Below, in pieces: positions 18,009-26,875 of a stretch of DNA of 44,936 nt (position 1 is the first letter of the stretch; each line of letters begins with the position of its first letter). The stretch lies in NCBI RefSeq assembly GCF_947179115.1, contig NZ_CAMXCI010000007.1, forward strand, positions 1 through 44,936. The letters are read 5' to 3'. A program made the translations under genes and the position numbers. Origin of the DNA: Commensalibacter papalotli (GTDB lineage Bacteria > Pseudomonadota > Alphaproteobacteria > Acetobacterales > Acetobacteraceae). The notes under the pieces are model-generated. The model searched no databases. It was given only the letters and a program-made list of their open reading frames with translations, and was not told the DNA's origin.

Positions 18009-18689
18009 ATGCCCTTTCCACCTATAATTTTACAAAAAAGCAAAAAAATTATCTCTTACCTTAACGCCTCAGAATATATGCAAAATTATGTTCAAGGTAT
18101 CTATGATCAAAAAAAGCCAGAATGCTTATGGTTTTTAGAGCATCCACCATTATATACCGCGGGGACTTCGGCTAAAGAACAAGATTTAATTAATACTCAA
18201 AACTATCCAACATTTTATACAAATCGCGGTGGGCAATGGACATACCATGGGCCTGGCCAGCGTATTATTTATATTATGATGGATTTACGCCAAGATCATC
18301 AAGCCTTCCCCCCAAGGGATATTCATGCCTTTGTAAATGCCATTGAAGATTGGATTATTTTAACTTTAAAACAATTTAATATTCATGCAGAGAAAAGGTC
18401 GGATCGAATTGGTTTATGGGTCATTGATCCTGCTACTCAAAAAGAAGAAAAAATTGCTGCATTGGGAATAAAGCTAACTAAGTGGATCAGCTGGCATGGA
18501 ATTGCATTGAATGTTTCTCCTAATTTAGAAGATTATTCTGGTATTATTCCCTGTGGATTAGCTGATTATGGAGTAACAAGCATGAAAAAGCTCGGGGTGC
18601 ATTACTCTATGGATGAGGTTGATCAGGTTTTACTTGAACAGTGGAGCCATATTTTTCCACATTCTTTACAAGAAAATAATATTTTCTAA
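18009..18689 (+). CDS. lipB: Octanoyltransferase (lipoyl synthesis)
   Basis: LipB moves octanoyl groups from acyl carrier protein to the lipoyl domains of 2-oxoacid dehydrogenases and the glycine cleavage system. The 226-residue protein has WFLEHPPLYTAGTSA near residue 40, RGGQWTYHGPGQ near residue 80, KIAALGIKLTKWISWHGIALNV containing the catalytic lysine near residue 150, and GIIPCGL with the catalytic cysteine near residue 178. Length fits. The ribosome binding site is weak. It precedes a Sel1-repeat gene by 15 bases and may be co-transcribed with it. Confidence 0.95.
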   Translation: MPFPPIILQKSKKIISYLNASEYMQNYVQGIYDQKKPECLWFLEHPPLYTAGTSAKEQDLINTQNYPTFYTNRGGQWTYHGPGQRIIYIMMDLRQDHQAFPPRDIHAFVNAIEDWIILTLKQFNIHAEKRSDRIGLWVIDPATQKEEKIAALGIKLTKWISWHGIALNVSPNLEDYSGIIPCGLADYGVTSMKKLGVHYSMDEVDQVLLEQWSHIFPHSLQENNIF

Positions 18690-18704
18690 TAAACAGCAAA
18701 CAAA

Positions 18705-19568
18705 ATGAACAAACAATTTTATTCGCTTTTGATTTTATTAACTATTTTCATATGGAACAATAATAATATTGCTTTATCAAAAGAGAGTAAAATCAATATA
18801 TCACAACTAAAAAAACAGGCAAAGCGAGGCGATGCAAAAGCTGAAAATGCACTTGGAGATTATTATGATTCAATTACTAGAATGCCTGTTAATGAAGGAT
18901 GTTTTCCCTATAATCGTAGACAAACAATAAAATACTATACCAAAGCAGCACGACAAGGTTACACCAAAGCACAAAAAAGCCTTGGCATGCTATACACACA
19001 ACTTCCTTGCTCTGAATATGATAAAGGGATTTATTGGTTAAAAAAGATTGCTTTTAAAGGAGATGTTGAGGATCAAATGCGCTTAGGTTATGTATATTAT
19101 ATGACCAGTAACGTAATAGAAAAGACAATATTTTGGTATGAAAAAGCAGCTAAATTAAATAATGCAACGGCTATGCTTGAGTTAGGAAGAATATATGAGA
19201 AGTATGATTATGATAAGGCAATTTATTGGTACAAAAAAGGTATGGCTTTAGGAAATGCTTATAGTTCTTTTGGACTGTGTAATTTATATTTTATATCCCA
19301 AGATACACCAGAAGAAGAAATTAAACGTTATAAAGAAAAAGGATTAAATAAAGACAATAAAAAATCAGATAAATACTGCTTAATTTCTGCCAATCAGGGT
19401 AACGCAGAAGCTCAATTTACTGTTGGTGCGCAATATATGACAGGCAGGCGCGTTCTCAAAAACGAAAAAAAAGCCATGGAATATTTTAAGAAATCATGCT
19501 TACAAAAATATGATATGGGCTGCGATGCCTATCATGGCAAAATGAATTTTAATGATGTCACTTATTAA
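18705..19568 (+). CDS. Exported Sel1-like repeat protein
   Basis: The 287-residue precursor has a signal peptide (residues about 1-26: MNKQFYSLLILLTIFIWNN, then ALSKES). The mature part is a run of Sel1-like TPR-type helical repeats, for example AKRGDAKAENALGDYY, AARQGYTKAQKSLGMLY, AAKLNNATAMLELGRIY, KGMALGNAYSSFGLC and ANQGNAEAQFTVGAQYM. Such proteins are adaptors for envelope protein complexes, and some are host-interaction factors. Nothing names a partner here. It starts 15 bases after lipB without an obvious ribosome binding site, so translation may depend on coupling. It converges on the lolA-like gene. Confidence 0.88.
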   Translation: MNKQFYSLLILLTIFIWNNNNIALSKESKINISQLKKQAKRGDAKAENALGDYYDSITRMPVNEGCFPYNRRQTIKYYTKAARQGYTKAQKSLGMLYTQLPCSEYDKGIYWLKKIAFKGDVEDQMRLGYVYYMTSNVIEKTIFWYEKAAKLNNATAMLELGRIYEKYDYDKAIYWYKKGMALGNAYSSFGLCNLYFISQDTPEEEIKRYKEKGLNKDNKKSDKYCLISANQGNAEAQFTVGAQYMTGRRVLKNEKKAMEYFKKSCLQKYDMGCDAYHGKMNFNDVTY

Positions 19569-19703
19569 ATGTTATGACTATTGTCACTAATATCAAAAAG
19601 AACCCTATAAGCTATTAATACTCGTAATCAGAGCTATCCCTAAAACAACCTTCTTGCGCTCTTCTCAAGAGAAAAGCACAAAATATTATATTGTTTTACG
19701 TCA

Positions 19704-20315
19704 TTATCCTTGTCCATCAGGGTAAGCGAAGTAAGATGCTGGAACCTGAATCCCTTCTTGGATATTCTCAAGATCCATAATACTGCGTCGCTGACGCACA
19801 TCAACGGCTTGCATTTGCCTTAATGTCAATTGACCATTTTGATCAATAAACAACAATGTTAATAGCCCTTGCGAAGGATTATCCGAGCTGGCCAATGAAA
19901 TTTGTAAAAGGCCATTTTTATGTTGAACATTGGTTACTAGAATAGGTTTAGATAAATGTACAGGAGTTTTTAACATCAGCCCTAATGGATTACGAGACAA
20001 ACCTATATGGGTTACTGATTGGTTACTAAAATCTTTGGCAACCATGCGTTTATCCTTAGCCACTACAATCATTGGCGCAGGATATTCATAATTTAAACGC
20101 AACTTCCCTGGCTCATACACAATGCGTCCTGTGGATTTTCCACCATCAGGCCAAGTTTGTGTAAACTGCCCCTCAAACCCTTTAGGATTGTTTAAATAAG
20201 ATTCGACTTGAGTAATTGCTGTTAATTCACATGTTGGACGCAACTCTTGCCCATTTTGACACGCGGCCAATAACATTGGCAACAAAAGCAATACGCTTCT
20301 TCGCATCCACTTCAT
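19704..20315 (-). CDS. lolA: LolA-like outer membrane lipoprotein carrier protein with lipobox
   Basis: The 203-residue protein has a LolA-type unclosed beta-barrel fold: ITQVESYLNNPKGFEGQFTQTWPDGGKSTGRIVYEPGKLRLNYEYPAP, followed by several beta strands and RRSIMDLENIQEG near the end. LolA shuttles lipoproteins across the periplasm. Unusually, its N-terminus (MKWMRRSVLLLLPMLLAACQNG) carries a clear lipobox with cysteine at about residue 19, so the protein is predicted to be lipid-anchored rather than soluble. With glutamine after the cysteine, outer-membrane sorting would be expected. It may be a LolA variant or a LolB-like receptor. The ATG has an AAAGGA site. It stands alone. Confidence 0.83.
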   Translation of the reverse strand: MKWMRRSVLLLLPMLLAACQNGQELRPTCELTAITQVESYLNNPKGFEGQFTQTWPDGGKSTGRIVYEPGKLRLNYEYPAPMIVVAKDKRMVAKDFSNQSVTHIGLSRNPLGLMLKTPVHLSKPILVTNVQHKNGLLQISLASSDNPSQGLLTLLFIDQNGQLTLRQMQAVDVRQRRSIMDLENIQEGIQVPASYFAYPDGQG

Positions 20316-20707
20316 GTTTTTTCCTTTTATTTAATTCACATATAATGCAATAAAATAATATTTAGCACGATCATAACTGCAATCAAATATAAGAAAAATA
20401 AATTTTATAAGTGTATATTAAATTATTATAAATACATTCAACCACTTTATAATAAATCACTGTATAACATGAACAGATATCCCAACTGCTTGAATGCTCA
20501 AAACAAACAGATTGTTCATAGATTTATTAAAAACCTATTTTAATTCACCATTAAATAAATTGTAATAACCTAGAATTTTGTATATTGAAGCATACATATA
20601 GTTATCGTTATTTATAATTCTGATTTTCCTAATATTATTTTTATAAATTAACATGATAAGATAGCTTTATATTCTAAACCCACTTTATTATCATATTTTT
20701 ATCTAGA
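20316..20707. other. Divergent AT-rich intergenic region between lolA and the J-domain gene
   Basis: No coding frame or RNA gene is visible. The two flanking genes point away from each other, so both promoters should lie here. I could not single out a consensus promoter in such AT-rich DNA, and no notable inverted repeat was seen. Confidence 0.5.
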
Positions 20708-21298
20708 ATGAACGCTCAAAAAAAACGTTTTCGTGCCTTTGACCCTGATCCAGATTGTCCAGATCATAAATGTTGTGACATGCCCAGTTGTGACCAACTT
20801 GCAGGATATAAAGCCCCGAAATCACGTCAAAAATTAAATGAATATTATTGGTTCTGTTTAGAACATATTCGCGAATATAATAAAAATTGGAACTATTGTA
20901 GGGGTATGACCCCTGCCCAAATCGAACAGCATCTTAAAGCCTCCACCGTATGGGACAAACCTTCTTGGAAACTTGGGCAACTAGGAAAAACAGACTTTTT
21001 AAAAGAACAATATTTCAGAGATTCTTTGGGAATATTTAAAGACCATCCAGAGTTTAAACAAAAACAATCACAGCAAAATAAACCACAAGCGCCTAAAGAG
21101 CTGATAGATTCCCTTCAAACATTAGGATTAACTTGGCCTCTCTCTTTGCAAGAACTAAAGAAACAATATACATTACTGGCACGCCAATATCACCCTGACA
21201 CAAATCACAGAGATATAAGTTTGACCGAACAATTTAAAAATATCAATGCCGCATATTCACAATTACGCTCTCATCTGGTGAATCCTGTCAAAATATGA
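20708..21298 (+). CDS. J-domain (DnaJ-like) protein next to cobST
   Basis: This 196-residue soluble protein has a C-terminal J domain (about residues 135-190) with the HPD motif in ARQYHPDTNHRD, so it should stimulate an Hsp70 ATPase. The N-terminal part carries two Cys-rich segments, DCPDHKCCDMPSCDQLAGY and YYWFCLEHIREYNKNWNYC, that could bind metal. This arrangement is found in alphaproteobacterial J proteins encoded beside cobS. It lies 60 bases upstream of cobS on the same strand and may help assemble the CobST complex, though that is inference. Confidence 0.88.
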   Translation: MNAQKKRFRAFDPDPDCPDHKCCDMPSCDQLAGYKAPKSRQKLNEYYWFCLEHIREYNKNWNYCRGMTPAQIEQHLKASTVWDKPSWKLGQLGKTDFLKEQYFRDSLGIFKDHPEFKQKQSQQNKPQAPKELIDSLQTLGLTWPLSLQELKKQYTLLARQYHPDTNHRDISLTEQFKNINAAYSQLRSHLVNPVKI

Positions 21299-21358
21299 TC
21301 TAGTTTATCCTTAATGACTCACACAAAAGACTTAAAATAACCAAAGGACTTTTAAAGA

Positions 21359-22375
21359 ATGACTGAAAAGCCTGTACATCCAATACAAGTTACAAATGCA
21401 GACCTTCCACCTACTTCTGTTCTTTCTGAACCCGATGTTGAATTTAACGCCAGAAAAACATTCAATATCGACCTTGATATGCAAGTCCCTGGATTTTCAG
21501 TTAAAACATCTTTGGTTCCTGATTTAGACCCCAGCTATTGTTTTGATAAAGAAATTACCCAAGCCATCTTGGCTGGGTTTTGTTACAATCGACGGGTTAT
21601 GGTACAAGGCTTTCATGGCACAGGAAAATCTTCTCATATCGAACAAATTGCTGCCCGCTTAAACTGGCCTTGCGTGCGCATTAACCTAGATAGCCATATT
21701 TCTCGTATTGATCTGATTGGTAAAGACGCTATTGTGCTGAAAGATGGCAAACAAATCACTCAATTCCAAGAGGGTTTACTTCCTTGGGCTCTAGAAAATC
21801 CTTGTGCCTTGATCTTTGATGAATATGACGCAGGCCGCCCCGATGTTATGTTTGTAATACAACGTGTTCTTGAAGCCGAAGGTAAATTAACGCTGCTAGA
21901 TCAAAATAGAGTTATTCGTCCTAATCCTTTTTTCCGTTTATTTGCCACTGCAAATACAATTGGATTAGGGGATACAACAGGGCTTTATCATGGAACTCAA
22001 CAAATTAACCAAGGGCAAATGGATCGTTGGAGCATTGTCGCGACCTTAAACTATCTGCCGCATGAGCAAGAAGTCAATATCATCATGTCTAAAATGCGTG
22101 TAACCAAAGAAGATCAAGAAGCAACACAAATGATCAATTCAATGGTAGCATTGGCAAACTTAACCCGCACAGGCTTTGCAACAGGTGAGATCTCTACGGT
22201 GATGTCTCCACGAACCGTCATAACCTGGGCCGAAAATTTCGAGATTTTCAAAGATCTTGCAATAGCTTTCCGCCTGACTTTCCTGAATAAATGTGATGAG
22301 GCAGAGCGTTCAACTGTTGGGGAATATTATCAACGCTGCTTTAATATCAATCCCCTTAATGCTGATTTTACTTAA
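21359..22375 (+). CDS. cobS: Cobaltochelatase subunit CobS (AAA+ ATPase)
   Basis: CobS is the AAA+ ATPase of the aerobic cobalt chelatase CobNST, which inserts cobalt into hydrogenobyrinate a,c-diamide. The 338-residue protein has the Walker A GFHGTGKS at residues 84-91, Walker B LIFDEYDAG near residue 150, and a sensor segment FFRLFATANTIGLGD near residue 195. Start MTEKPVHP is supported by an AAAGGA site. It is 21 bases upstream of cobT. The large subunit CobN is not in the window. Confidence 0.95.
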   Translation: MTEKPVHPIQVTNADLPPTSVLSEPDVEFNARKTFNIDLDMQVPGFSVKTSLVPDLDPSYCFDKEITQAILAGFCYNRRVMVQGFHGTGKSSHIEQIAARLNWPCVRINLDSHISRIDLIGKDAIVLKDGKQITQFQEGLLPWALENPCALIFDEYDAGRPDVMFVIQRVLEAEGKLTLLDQNRVIRPNPFFRLFATANTIGLGDTTGLYHGTQQINQGQMDRWSIVATLNYLPHEQEVNIIMSKMRVTKEDQEATQMINSMVALANLTRTGFATGEISTVMSPRTVITWAENFEIFKDLAIAFRLTFLNKCDEAERSTVGEYYQRCFNINPLNADFT

Positions 22376-22396
22376 GTTTATAACCAGGAGGAACCT

Positions 22397-24298
22397 ATGT
22401 CAGAAGAGTCCAAAACACCCAAATCTGAAACTCAAATTCCTCCCGAAAAACCTGATAGGAACACCTATAATCCCGAACGTTTCAAACAAGCTACTATTGG
22501 GGTTATTCACGCTCTAAGCGGCAAGCCTGATACCAATGTTCACTTTTATTCGGCATCTTCTTTGCGTAATCAAAATCCGCAAAATATCATTAACCCCAAT
22601 AATGTACATTTACCATCCCCCCCTGAAATTCGTGATCCTATTATGATGAATCAACTTAGGGGGGCGGCTGATGCAGTTGCTTTACGGTTAAAATTTCATA
22701 ATCCCAAATTGCATGAAGCAACACAACCCACCATCTCTGATGCCAAAGTAACCTTTGATGCATTGGAGCAAGTCCGCGTTGAAGCCTTGGGCAGCCGTTA
22801 TATGCAAGGGGTAGCAGCAAACCTACGCTCTGTTGTAGAGTATAATAGCCATGCCGAAGGACATGCGCAGATGGACAAAGCCGAACAGCTTTCTCCTCAA
22901 ACTGCATTGGCATTACTAGCCAGAGAAAAACTAACGGGTGAACCTGTTTCCAAAACATCAAGGCGTATTGTGCAATTATGGCGTAACCGCTTAACTAAAA
23001 GCGGTGAAGATGCACTTGAGAAAATGTTACAGCATATTGATAATCAAAAAGACTATGCTGCGGCATCTCAACAACTCTTAACCGCATATCAGCTTATGGA
23101 AGATCTAGAGGAAAAAGAACAAGATTCCTCCAGTGATCAAGAAAATGAAGATTCTGACAATTCTGATACTGCCGAAGACCCTTCTACAGAGGGGCAACCT
23201 GAACCACAAGAACAAGATCAGCCCGAAGAGCAAGCACCACAACTGGCTCAAGGCATCAATAGTGATGAGCAGTCTGATTCAGAAGAAGGAGAAGGCTTTG
23301 AAACGCAGGATACTCCTGCTGGCCCCAAAGAAGGAGAGCTCCCACCACTCAGTGAAGTTGAAGATGATAATTATCACATCTATACCAAACAATTTGACGA
23401 GATTATTTCAGCAGATCAAGTTTGCAACGCAGAAGAGCTAACCTATTTGAGGCAGCAACTGGATCAGCAACTTCAAACAATGCAAAATATCATCGCAAAA
23501 CTTGCCAATCGTCTGCAACGTAAGTTAATGGCACAACAAAGAAGACGCTGGAATTTTGATCAAGAAGAAGGGTTGCTTGATGCCAGCAAATTACCGCGCA
23601 TTATTACGAACCCAATGTATTCGCTCAGCTACAAATATGAGCAAGAGACAGAATTCAAAGACACAGTTGTAACGTTGTTAATCGATAATTCTGGTTCAAT
23701 GCGCGGTAAGCCTATTACAATTGCTGCAATGTGTGGAGATATCTTAGCCAGAACCTTGGAACGTTGTGCTATTAAAGTGGAAGTTTTAGGGTTTACTACT
23801 CGTGCATGGAAAGGCGGTCGCAGCCGTGAAGAGTGGCTGAAAAACGCAAAACCTGCACAGCCTGGACGTTTAAACGATTTACGCCATATTATTTATAAAT
23901 CTGCTGATCAGCCTTGGCGGCATGCACGCAAAAATCTAGGTCTTATGTTACAAGAGGGTTTACTCAAAGAAAATATTGATGGAGAATCTTTGCATTGGGC
24001 TTGGCAGCGCCTTCGTGCACGCCCAGAAAAGCGCAAAATCTTGATGATTATTTCCGATGGCGCACCCGTTGATGATAGTACATTATCAGCAAATAACCCA
24101 GAATATTTGGAAATGCATTTACGTCGTATGATTACCCGTATTGAGGCTCAACCAGATATCGAACTAACTGCTATTGGAATTGGGCATGACGTTACCCGTT
24201 ATTATCAAAACGCCGTCACCATCACCAACGCCGAGCAACTGGGTGGTACCATGATGCAAGAATTAGCGGCTTTGTTTGATCCCAAAAGTAAAAAATAA
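22397..24298 (+). CDS. cobT: Cobaltochelatase subunit CobT (von Willebrand A domain)
   Basis: CobT partners CobS in the aerobic cobaltochelatase. The 633-residue protein has an N-terminal helical region, a long acidic, Glu/Asp/Gln-rich linker at about residues 235-330, and a C-terminal vWA domain with the MIDAS motif TLLIDNSGSMRG near residue 427 and a later MIISDGAPVDDSTL segment. That is the usual CobT plan. An AGGAGG site precedes the ATG. With cobS it forms a two-ring chaperone-like complex that drives metal insertion by the large subunit. Confidence 0.95.
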   Translation: MSEESKTPKSETQIPPEKPDRNTYNPERFKQATIGVIHALSGKPDTNVHFYSASSLRNQNPQNIINPNNVHLPSPPEIRDPIMMNQLRGAADAVALRLKFHNPKLHEATQPTISDAKVTFDALEQVRVEALGSRYMQGVAANLRSVVEYNSHAEGHAQMDKAEQLSPQTALALLAREKLTGEPVSKTSRRIVQLWRNRLTKSGEDALEKMLQHIDNQKDYAAASQQLLTAYQLMEDLEEKEQDSSSDQENEDSDNSDTAEDPSTEGQPEPQEQDQPEEQAPQLAQGINSDEQSDSEEGEGFETQDTPAGPKEGELPPLSEVEDDNYHIYTKQFDEIISADQVCNAEELTYLRQQLDQQLQTMQNIIAKLANRLQRKLMAQQRRRWNFDQEEGLLDASKLPRIITNPMYSLSYKYEQETEFKDTVVTLLIDNSGSMRGKPITIAAMCGDILARTLERCAIKVEVLGFTTRAWKGGRSREEWLKNAKPAQPGRLNDLRHIIYKSADQPWRHARKNLGLMLQEGLLKENIDGESLHWAWQRLRARPEKRKILMIISDGAPVDDSTLSANNPEYLEMHLRRMITRIEAQPDIELTAIGIGHDVTRYYQNAVTITNAEQLGGTMMQELAALFDPKSKK

Positions 24299-24343
24299 AG
24301 TAGCGATATCATTTCAAAGTGTAATAACAGCTTATGGTTGAAT

Positions 24344-24365
24344 AATCATTCACCTATGAATGATT
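24344..24365. terminator. Short hairpin between converging cobT and rpiR-type gene
   Basis: AATCATTC and GAATGATT pair perfectly across a six-base loop about 45 bases after the cobT stop. The stem is short and AT-rich with no strong T-run, so the call is weak. Confidence 0.35.
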
Positions 24366-24467
24366 CATTCTTAAGCAAAAAATATTAATTATATCAATAT
24401 TTATGACATATTATGCGCGATAAGCTAAATTTCCTACAAACCAAAATGAGTATTTTACAACCAATAG

Positions 24468-25337
24468 TTATTTTTTACGTTTTGTATTAATTGCAATTGC
24501 TAACATACTCACAACTGCAAATGTCGCTGTTAAAGATCGAAAACCTGAATAGTTAGCCTCTGTTATCTCAAGCCAAATATTTGCTTTATGCACGAGTGGA
24601 GAAAATGAGGAATCTGTAATAGCAGCAATTGGAATGCCCAACTCTTTTGCAAAAAAAACTAAATCTAATGTTTTAGAAGCATAAGGTGTATAACTAATGG
24701 TTAATATTGCATCTTTTTTCCCAAGCAATTCAATCTGATTTCTGGCCAGACCACCAGCATCGTCAGCATATTCACATTTAATACCTGCTCGACGAAAAAT
24801 ATAAGTCATATACATTACAATTGAATAAACACGTTCAGTACCAATTAAACAAATTGTTTCTGCATCTGCAAGCATATCAACCATTTTATCTAGATGTTTA
24901 TAGTTAATATTATGTTCTAAAATATTCAAAGATTGATGAGATGACTCAATAAAATTATTTAATAATTTTTTTTGATTAGCGACTTCATTACTTAGATCTT
25001 GATGATTTATATTGTCAATTCGTTCTGAATAATCTGGCCAAAATCGACTGGCATGATCTCTATAAATAGATTGTAACTCTGAAAAACCACTATAACCAAG
25101 ATTTTTAGCAAAACGAACCAAAGCAGATGGCTGAACTTCTGCAGCTTGCGCAATTTCAGTAATTTTTCCAAAAGCAATCGTATAAGATGGTGTTGATAAT
25201 AAAAAATCTGCAATCTGAACTAAACGCTTTGAAAATTTACTTTTCCGATCAATAATTAATTGATGCAACGTATAAAAATCATGCGGTAATGGCCTACTAA
25301 GATTATCATTTGTTTTATCTTCAGAAGTCTGTTCCAT
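24468..25337 (-). CDS. RpiR/MurR-family regulator, probable inositol regulator
   Basis: This regulator of 289 residues has an N-terminal RpiR helix-turn-helix (about residues 15-90, with FGKITEIAQAAEVQPSALVRFAKNLGYSGFSELQ) and a C-terminal sugar-isomerase (SIS) domain around residues 125-265 (AETICLIGTERVYSIVMYM, AILTISYTPYASKTLDLV) that binds a phosphosugar effector. I use ATG 25337 because an AGG site sits eight bases before it; a TTG at 25355 would add six residues without a better site. It lies downstream of the iolCDEB group on the same strand. Proteobacterial inositol genes are often controlled by RpiR-type IolR, so it likely regulates this island. That role is inferred from position. 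Confidence 0.9.
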   Translation of the reverse strand: MEQTSEDKTNDNLSRPLPHDFYTLHQLIIDRKSKFSKRLVQIADFLLSTPSYTIAFGKITEIAQAAEVQPSALVRFAKNLGYSGFSELQSIYRDHASRFWPDYSERIDNINHQDLSNEVANQKKLLNNFIESSHQSLNILEHNINYKHLDKMVDMLADAETICLIGTERVYSIVMYMTYIFRRAGIKCEYADDAGGLARNQIELLGKKDAILTISYTPYASKTLDLVFFAKELGIPIAAITDSSFSPLVHKANIWLEITEANYSGFRSLTATFAVVSMLAIAINTKRKK

Positions 25338-25521
25338 AAATAACCTATTTATCAATCTATCAGAAATTATAAATATAAACTGATTATTAGTTGAATTATA
25401 TCAAAATATAAAAAAATTCTGATTTACAAACTGTAACTGTATCATAAATCAATTAATTCAAGTGTTAAATAGTATTTTATAATTAATGTTAATGATAAAA
25501 GTCTGCGTCAAATGCGAATAT

Positions 25522-25536
25522 TTGCTAAATTAGCAA
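25522..25536. promoter_or_regulatory. Perfect inverted repeat upstream of the RpiR-type gene
   Basis: TTGCTAA and TTAGCAA are mirror arms around a single A. A 15-base symmetric site about 185 bases upstream of the regulator start could be an operator, possibly for autoregulation. No binding protein can be named. Confidence 0.4.
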
Positions 25537-25662
25537 GAACAGTTCAAGATAATTTCTAATAACGAATATTAAAATTTAGAAAACTTCGTCATTTTAACAG
25601 AGAATTAAAGAACTATATTATTTAATTCATCATCTTAATAAAAAATCGATAATTAAGTTTAA

Positions 25663-25704
25663 ATTTCTTTGGCGAACAAGGAGATTGTTTTCTACCAAAG
25701 AAAT
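25663..25704 (-). terminator. Nested hairpin after the Gfo/Idh/MocA gene
   Basis: ATTTCTTTGG and CCAAAGAAAT form a 10-base outer stem, and AACAA/TTGTT a shorter inner one, 14 bases past the stop at 25718. It probably ends or trims the iolCDEB-oxidoreductase transcript. The T-run is poor. Confidence 0.5.
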
Positions 25705-25717
25705 CTAAAATATTATT

Positions 25718-26854
25718 TTATGAAGCAATTTCGTTTAGATTAACCCAACGATTTTCATGTGAAGAAATGGAAATTGCCTCGGAAATTCGAACAATAGTCA
25801 ACGCATCTCTGAAATTAAAATCGGTTTGTATATTTTTCTTAATACACTCCATTAACTTATGGACTTCTAGGGTTTTAAGATCGTTAAAGCCAATTTGATG
25901 TCCACCTGCAGGACAGAATTCGCCATATCCTTTATGTTCTGGCCCAGCCATAATGGTTGTAAAACCACGGCGCCCTGTTTTTTGATCGCCTTTATAAATT
26001 TGTAATTCATTAAAGCGCGCTTGATCAAATACCAAAGATCCTTTACTACCACAAATTTCAAATCCATGGTGCATTTCCCATCCAGTGGCCAACCATGAAG
26101 AGGTTACAACCCCCGTGAATTGATGATCGTTAAAACGAATTAACGCATTTACTTGATCGTCAGTATAAACAGGTTTAGAGTCACCATCTGATGTGGGTCT
26201 AGAGTTATAAATAGTATCTAATTTCCCACAAACTGAGTTTACTTCACCTAATAAAAACCGTGCTGTTGCTAGGGCATGGGAACCAATATCTCCTAATGCA
26301 CCACCAAATTGATCCTTTTCACAGCGCCATGTGTAAGGTGCAGCATCCGCCATGAATCCTTCTGAATGAATACCACGATATCCAGTAATCTCACCAATTT
26401 CACCGCTTTGAATAATTTCTTTGGCGGTAACCATCATTGGATTGCGCAAGTAATTAAATCCAACCAAAGTTATAATCCCAGCTTCTTCCGCCGCTTTGGT
26501 CATTTTAATGGCATCATTTAAATTAGTTGCCAAAGGCTTTTCACAATATACAATTTTCTTTGCAGCAATTGCTTCCAAAGCCATTGGCATATGCAAATTA
26601 TTAGGTGTTGTAATGGAAACAATATCAATATCTGGATTATGTATAAGCGACCTCCAATCATCTGTTGCTTCTTCAAATCCTAATTGCTTTGCCGCAGCTT
26701 GTGCTTTTTCTAAGGGAATATCTGCTAGTAGTTTTAAAATTGGCGTTTGTTTAACTGGAAAAAAGCGAGCCACATTTCCAAAAGCCCAAGCGTGCGCTTT
26801 TCCCATAAAACCACTGCCAATAACGCCAACACCTAACGATTTATTTTGTTTCAT
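25718..26854 (-). CDS. Gfo/Idh/MocA family oxidoreductase in the inositol operon
   Basis: This 378-residue NAD(P)-dependent dehydrogenase has the Rossmann start GVGVIGSGFMGKAHAWAF, the EKP motif in IVYCEKPLATNLNDA near residue 97, and a catalytic GDIGSHALATARFLLGE segment near residue 190. It belongs to a longer subgroup distinct from classical IolG. Similar extra oxidoreductases occur in rhizobial inositol loci and act on other inositol isomers or related cyclitols, which would fit here. The exact substrate is not readable. It begins 21 bases after iolB and ends the operon before a hairpin. An AGGTG site precedes the ATG. Confidence 0.9.
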   Translation of the reverse strand: MKQNKSLGVGVIGSGFMGKAHAWAFGNVARFFPVKQTPILKLLADIPLEKAQAAAKQLGFEEATDDWRSLIHNPDIDIVSITTPNNLHMPMALEAIAAKKIVYCEKPLATNLNDAIKMTKAAEEAGIITLVGFNYLRNPMMVTAKEIIQSGEIGEITGYRGIHSEGFMADAAPYTWRCEKDQFGGALGDIGSHALATARFLLGEVNSVCGKLDTIYNSRPTSDGDSKPVYTDDQVNALIRFNDHQFTGVVTSSWLATGWEMHHGFEICGSKGSLVFDQARFNELQIYKGDQKTGRRGFTTIMAGPEHKGYGEFCPAGGHQIGFNDLKTLEVHKLMECIKKNIQTDFNFRDALTIVRISEAISISSHENRWVNLNEIAS

Positions 26855-26875
26855 TTTTATACACCTATAAAATTA

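Larger units (their letters stand above)
25338..25717. other. Non-coding region between the regulator and the oxidoreductase gene
   Basis: There is no coding frame. It contains a perfect inverted repeat (25522-25536) and a nested hairpin just after the oxidoreductase stop (25663-25704). The size suggests the regulator has its own promoter here, separate from the iol operon. Confidence 0.5.

Noticed and set aside
24468..25355. Longer RpiR-type regulator from TTG 25355
   Set aside because: The ATG at 25337 has a properly spaced AGG site and the extra six residues match nothing expected.
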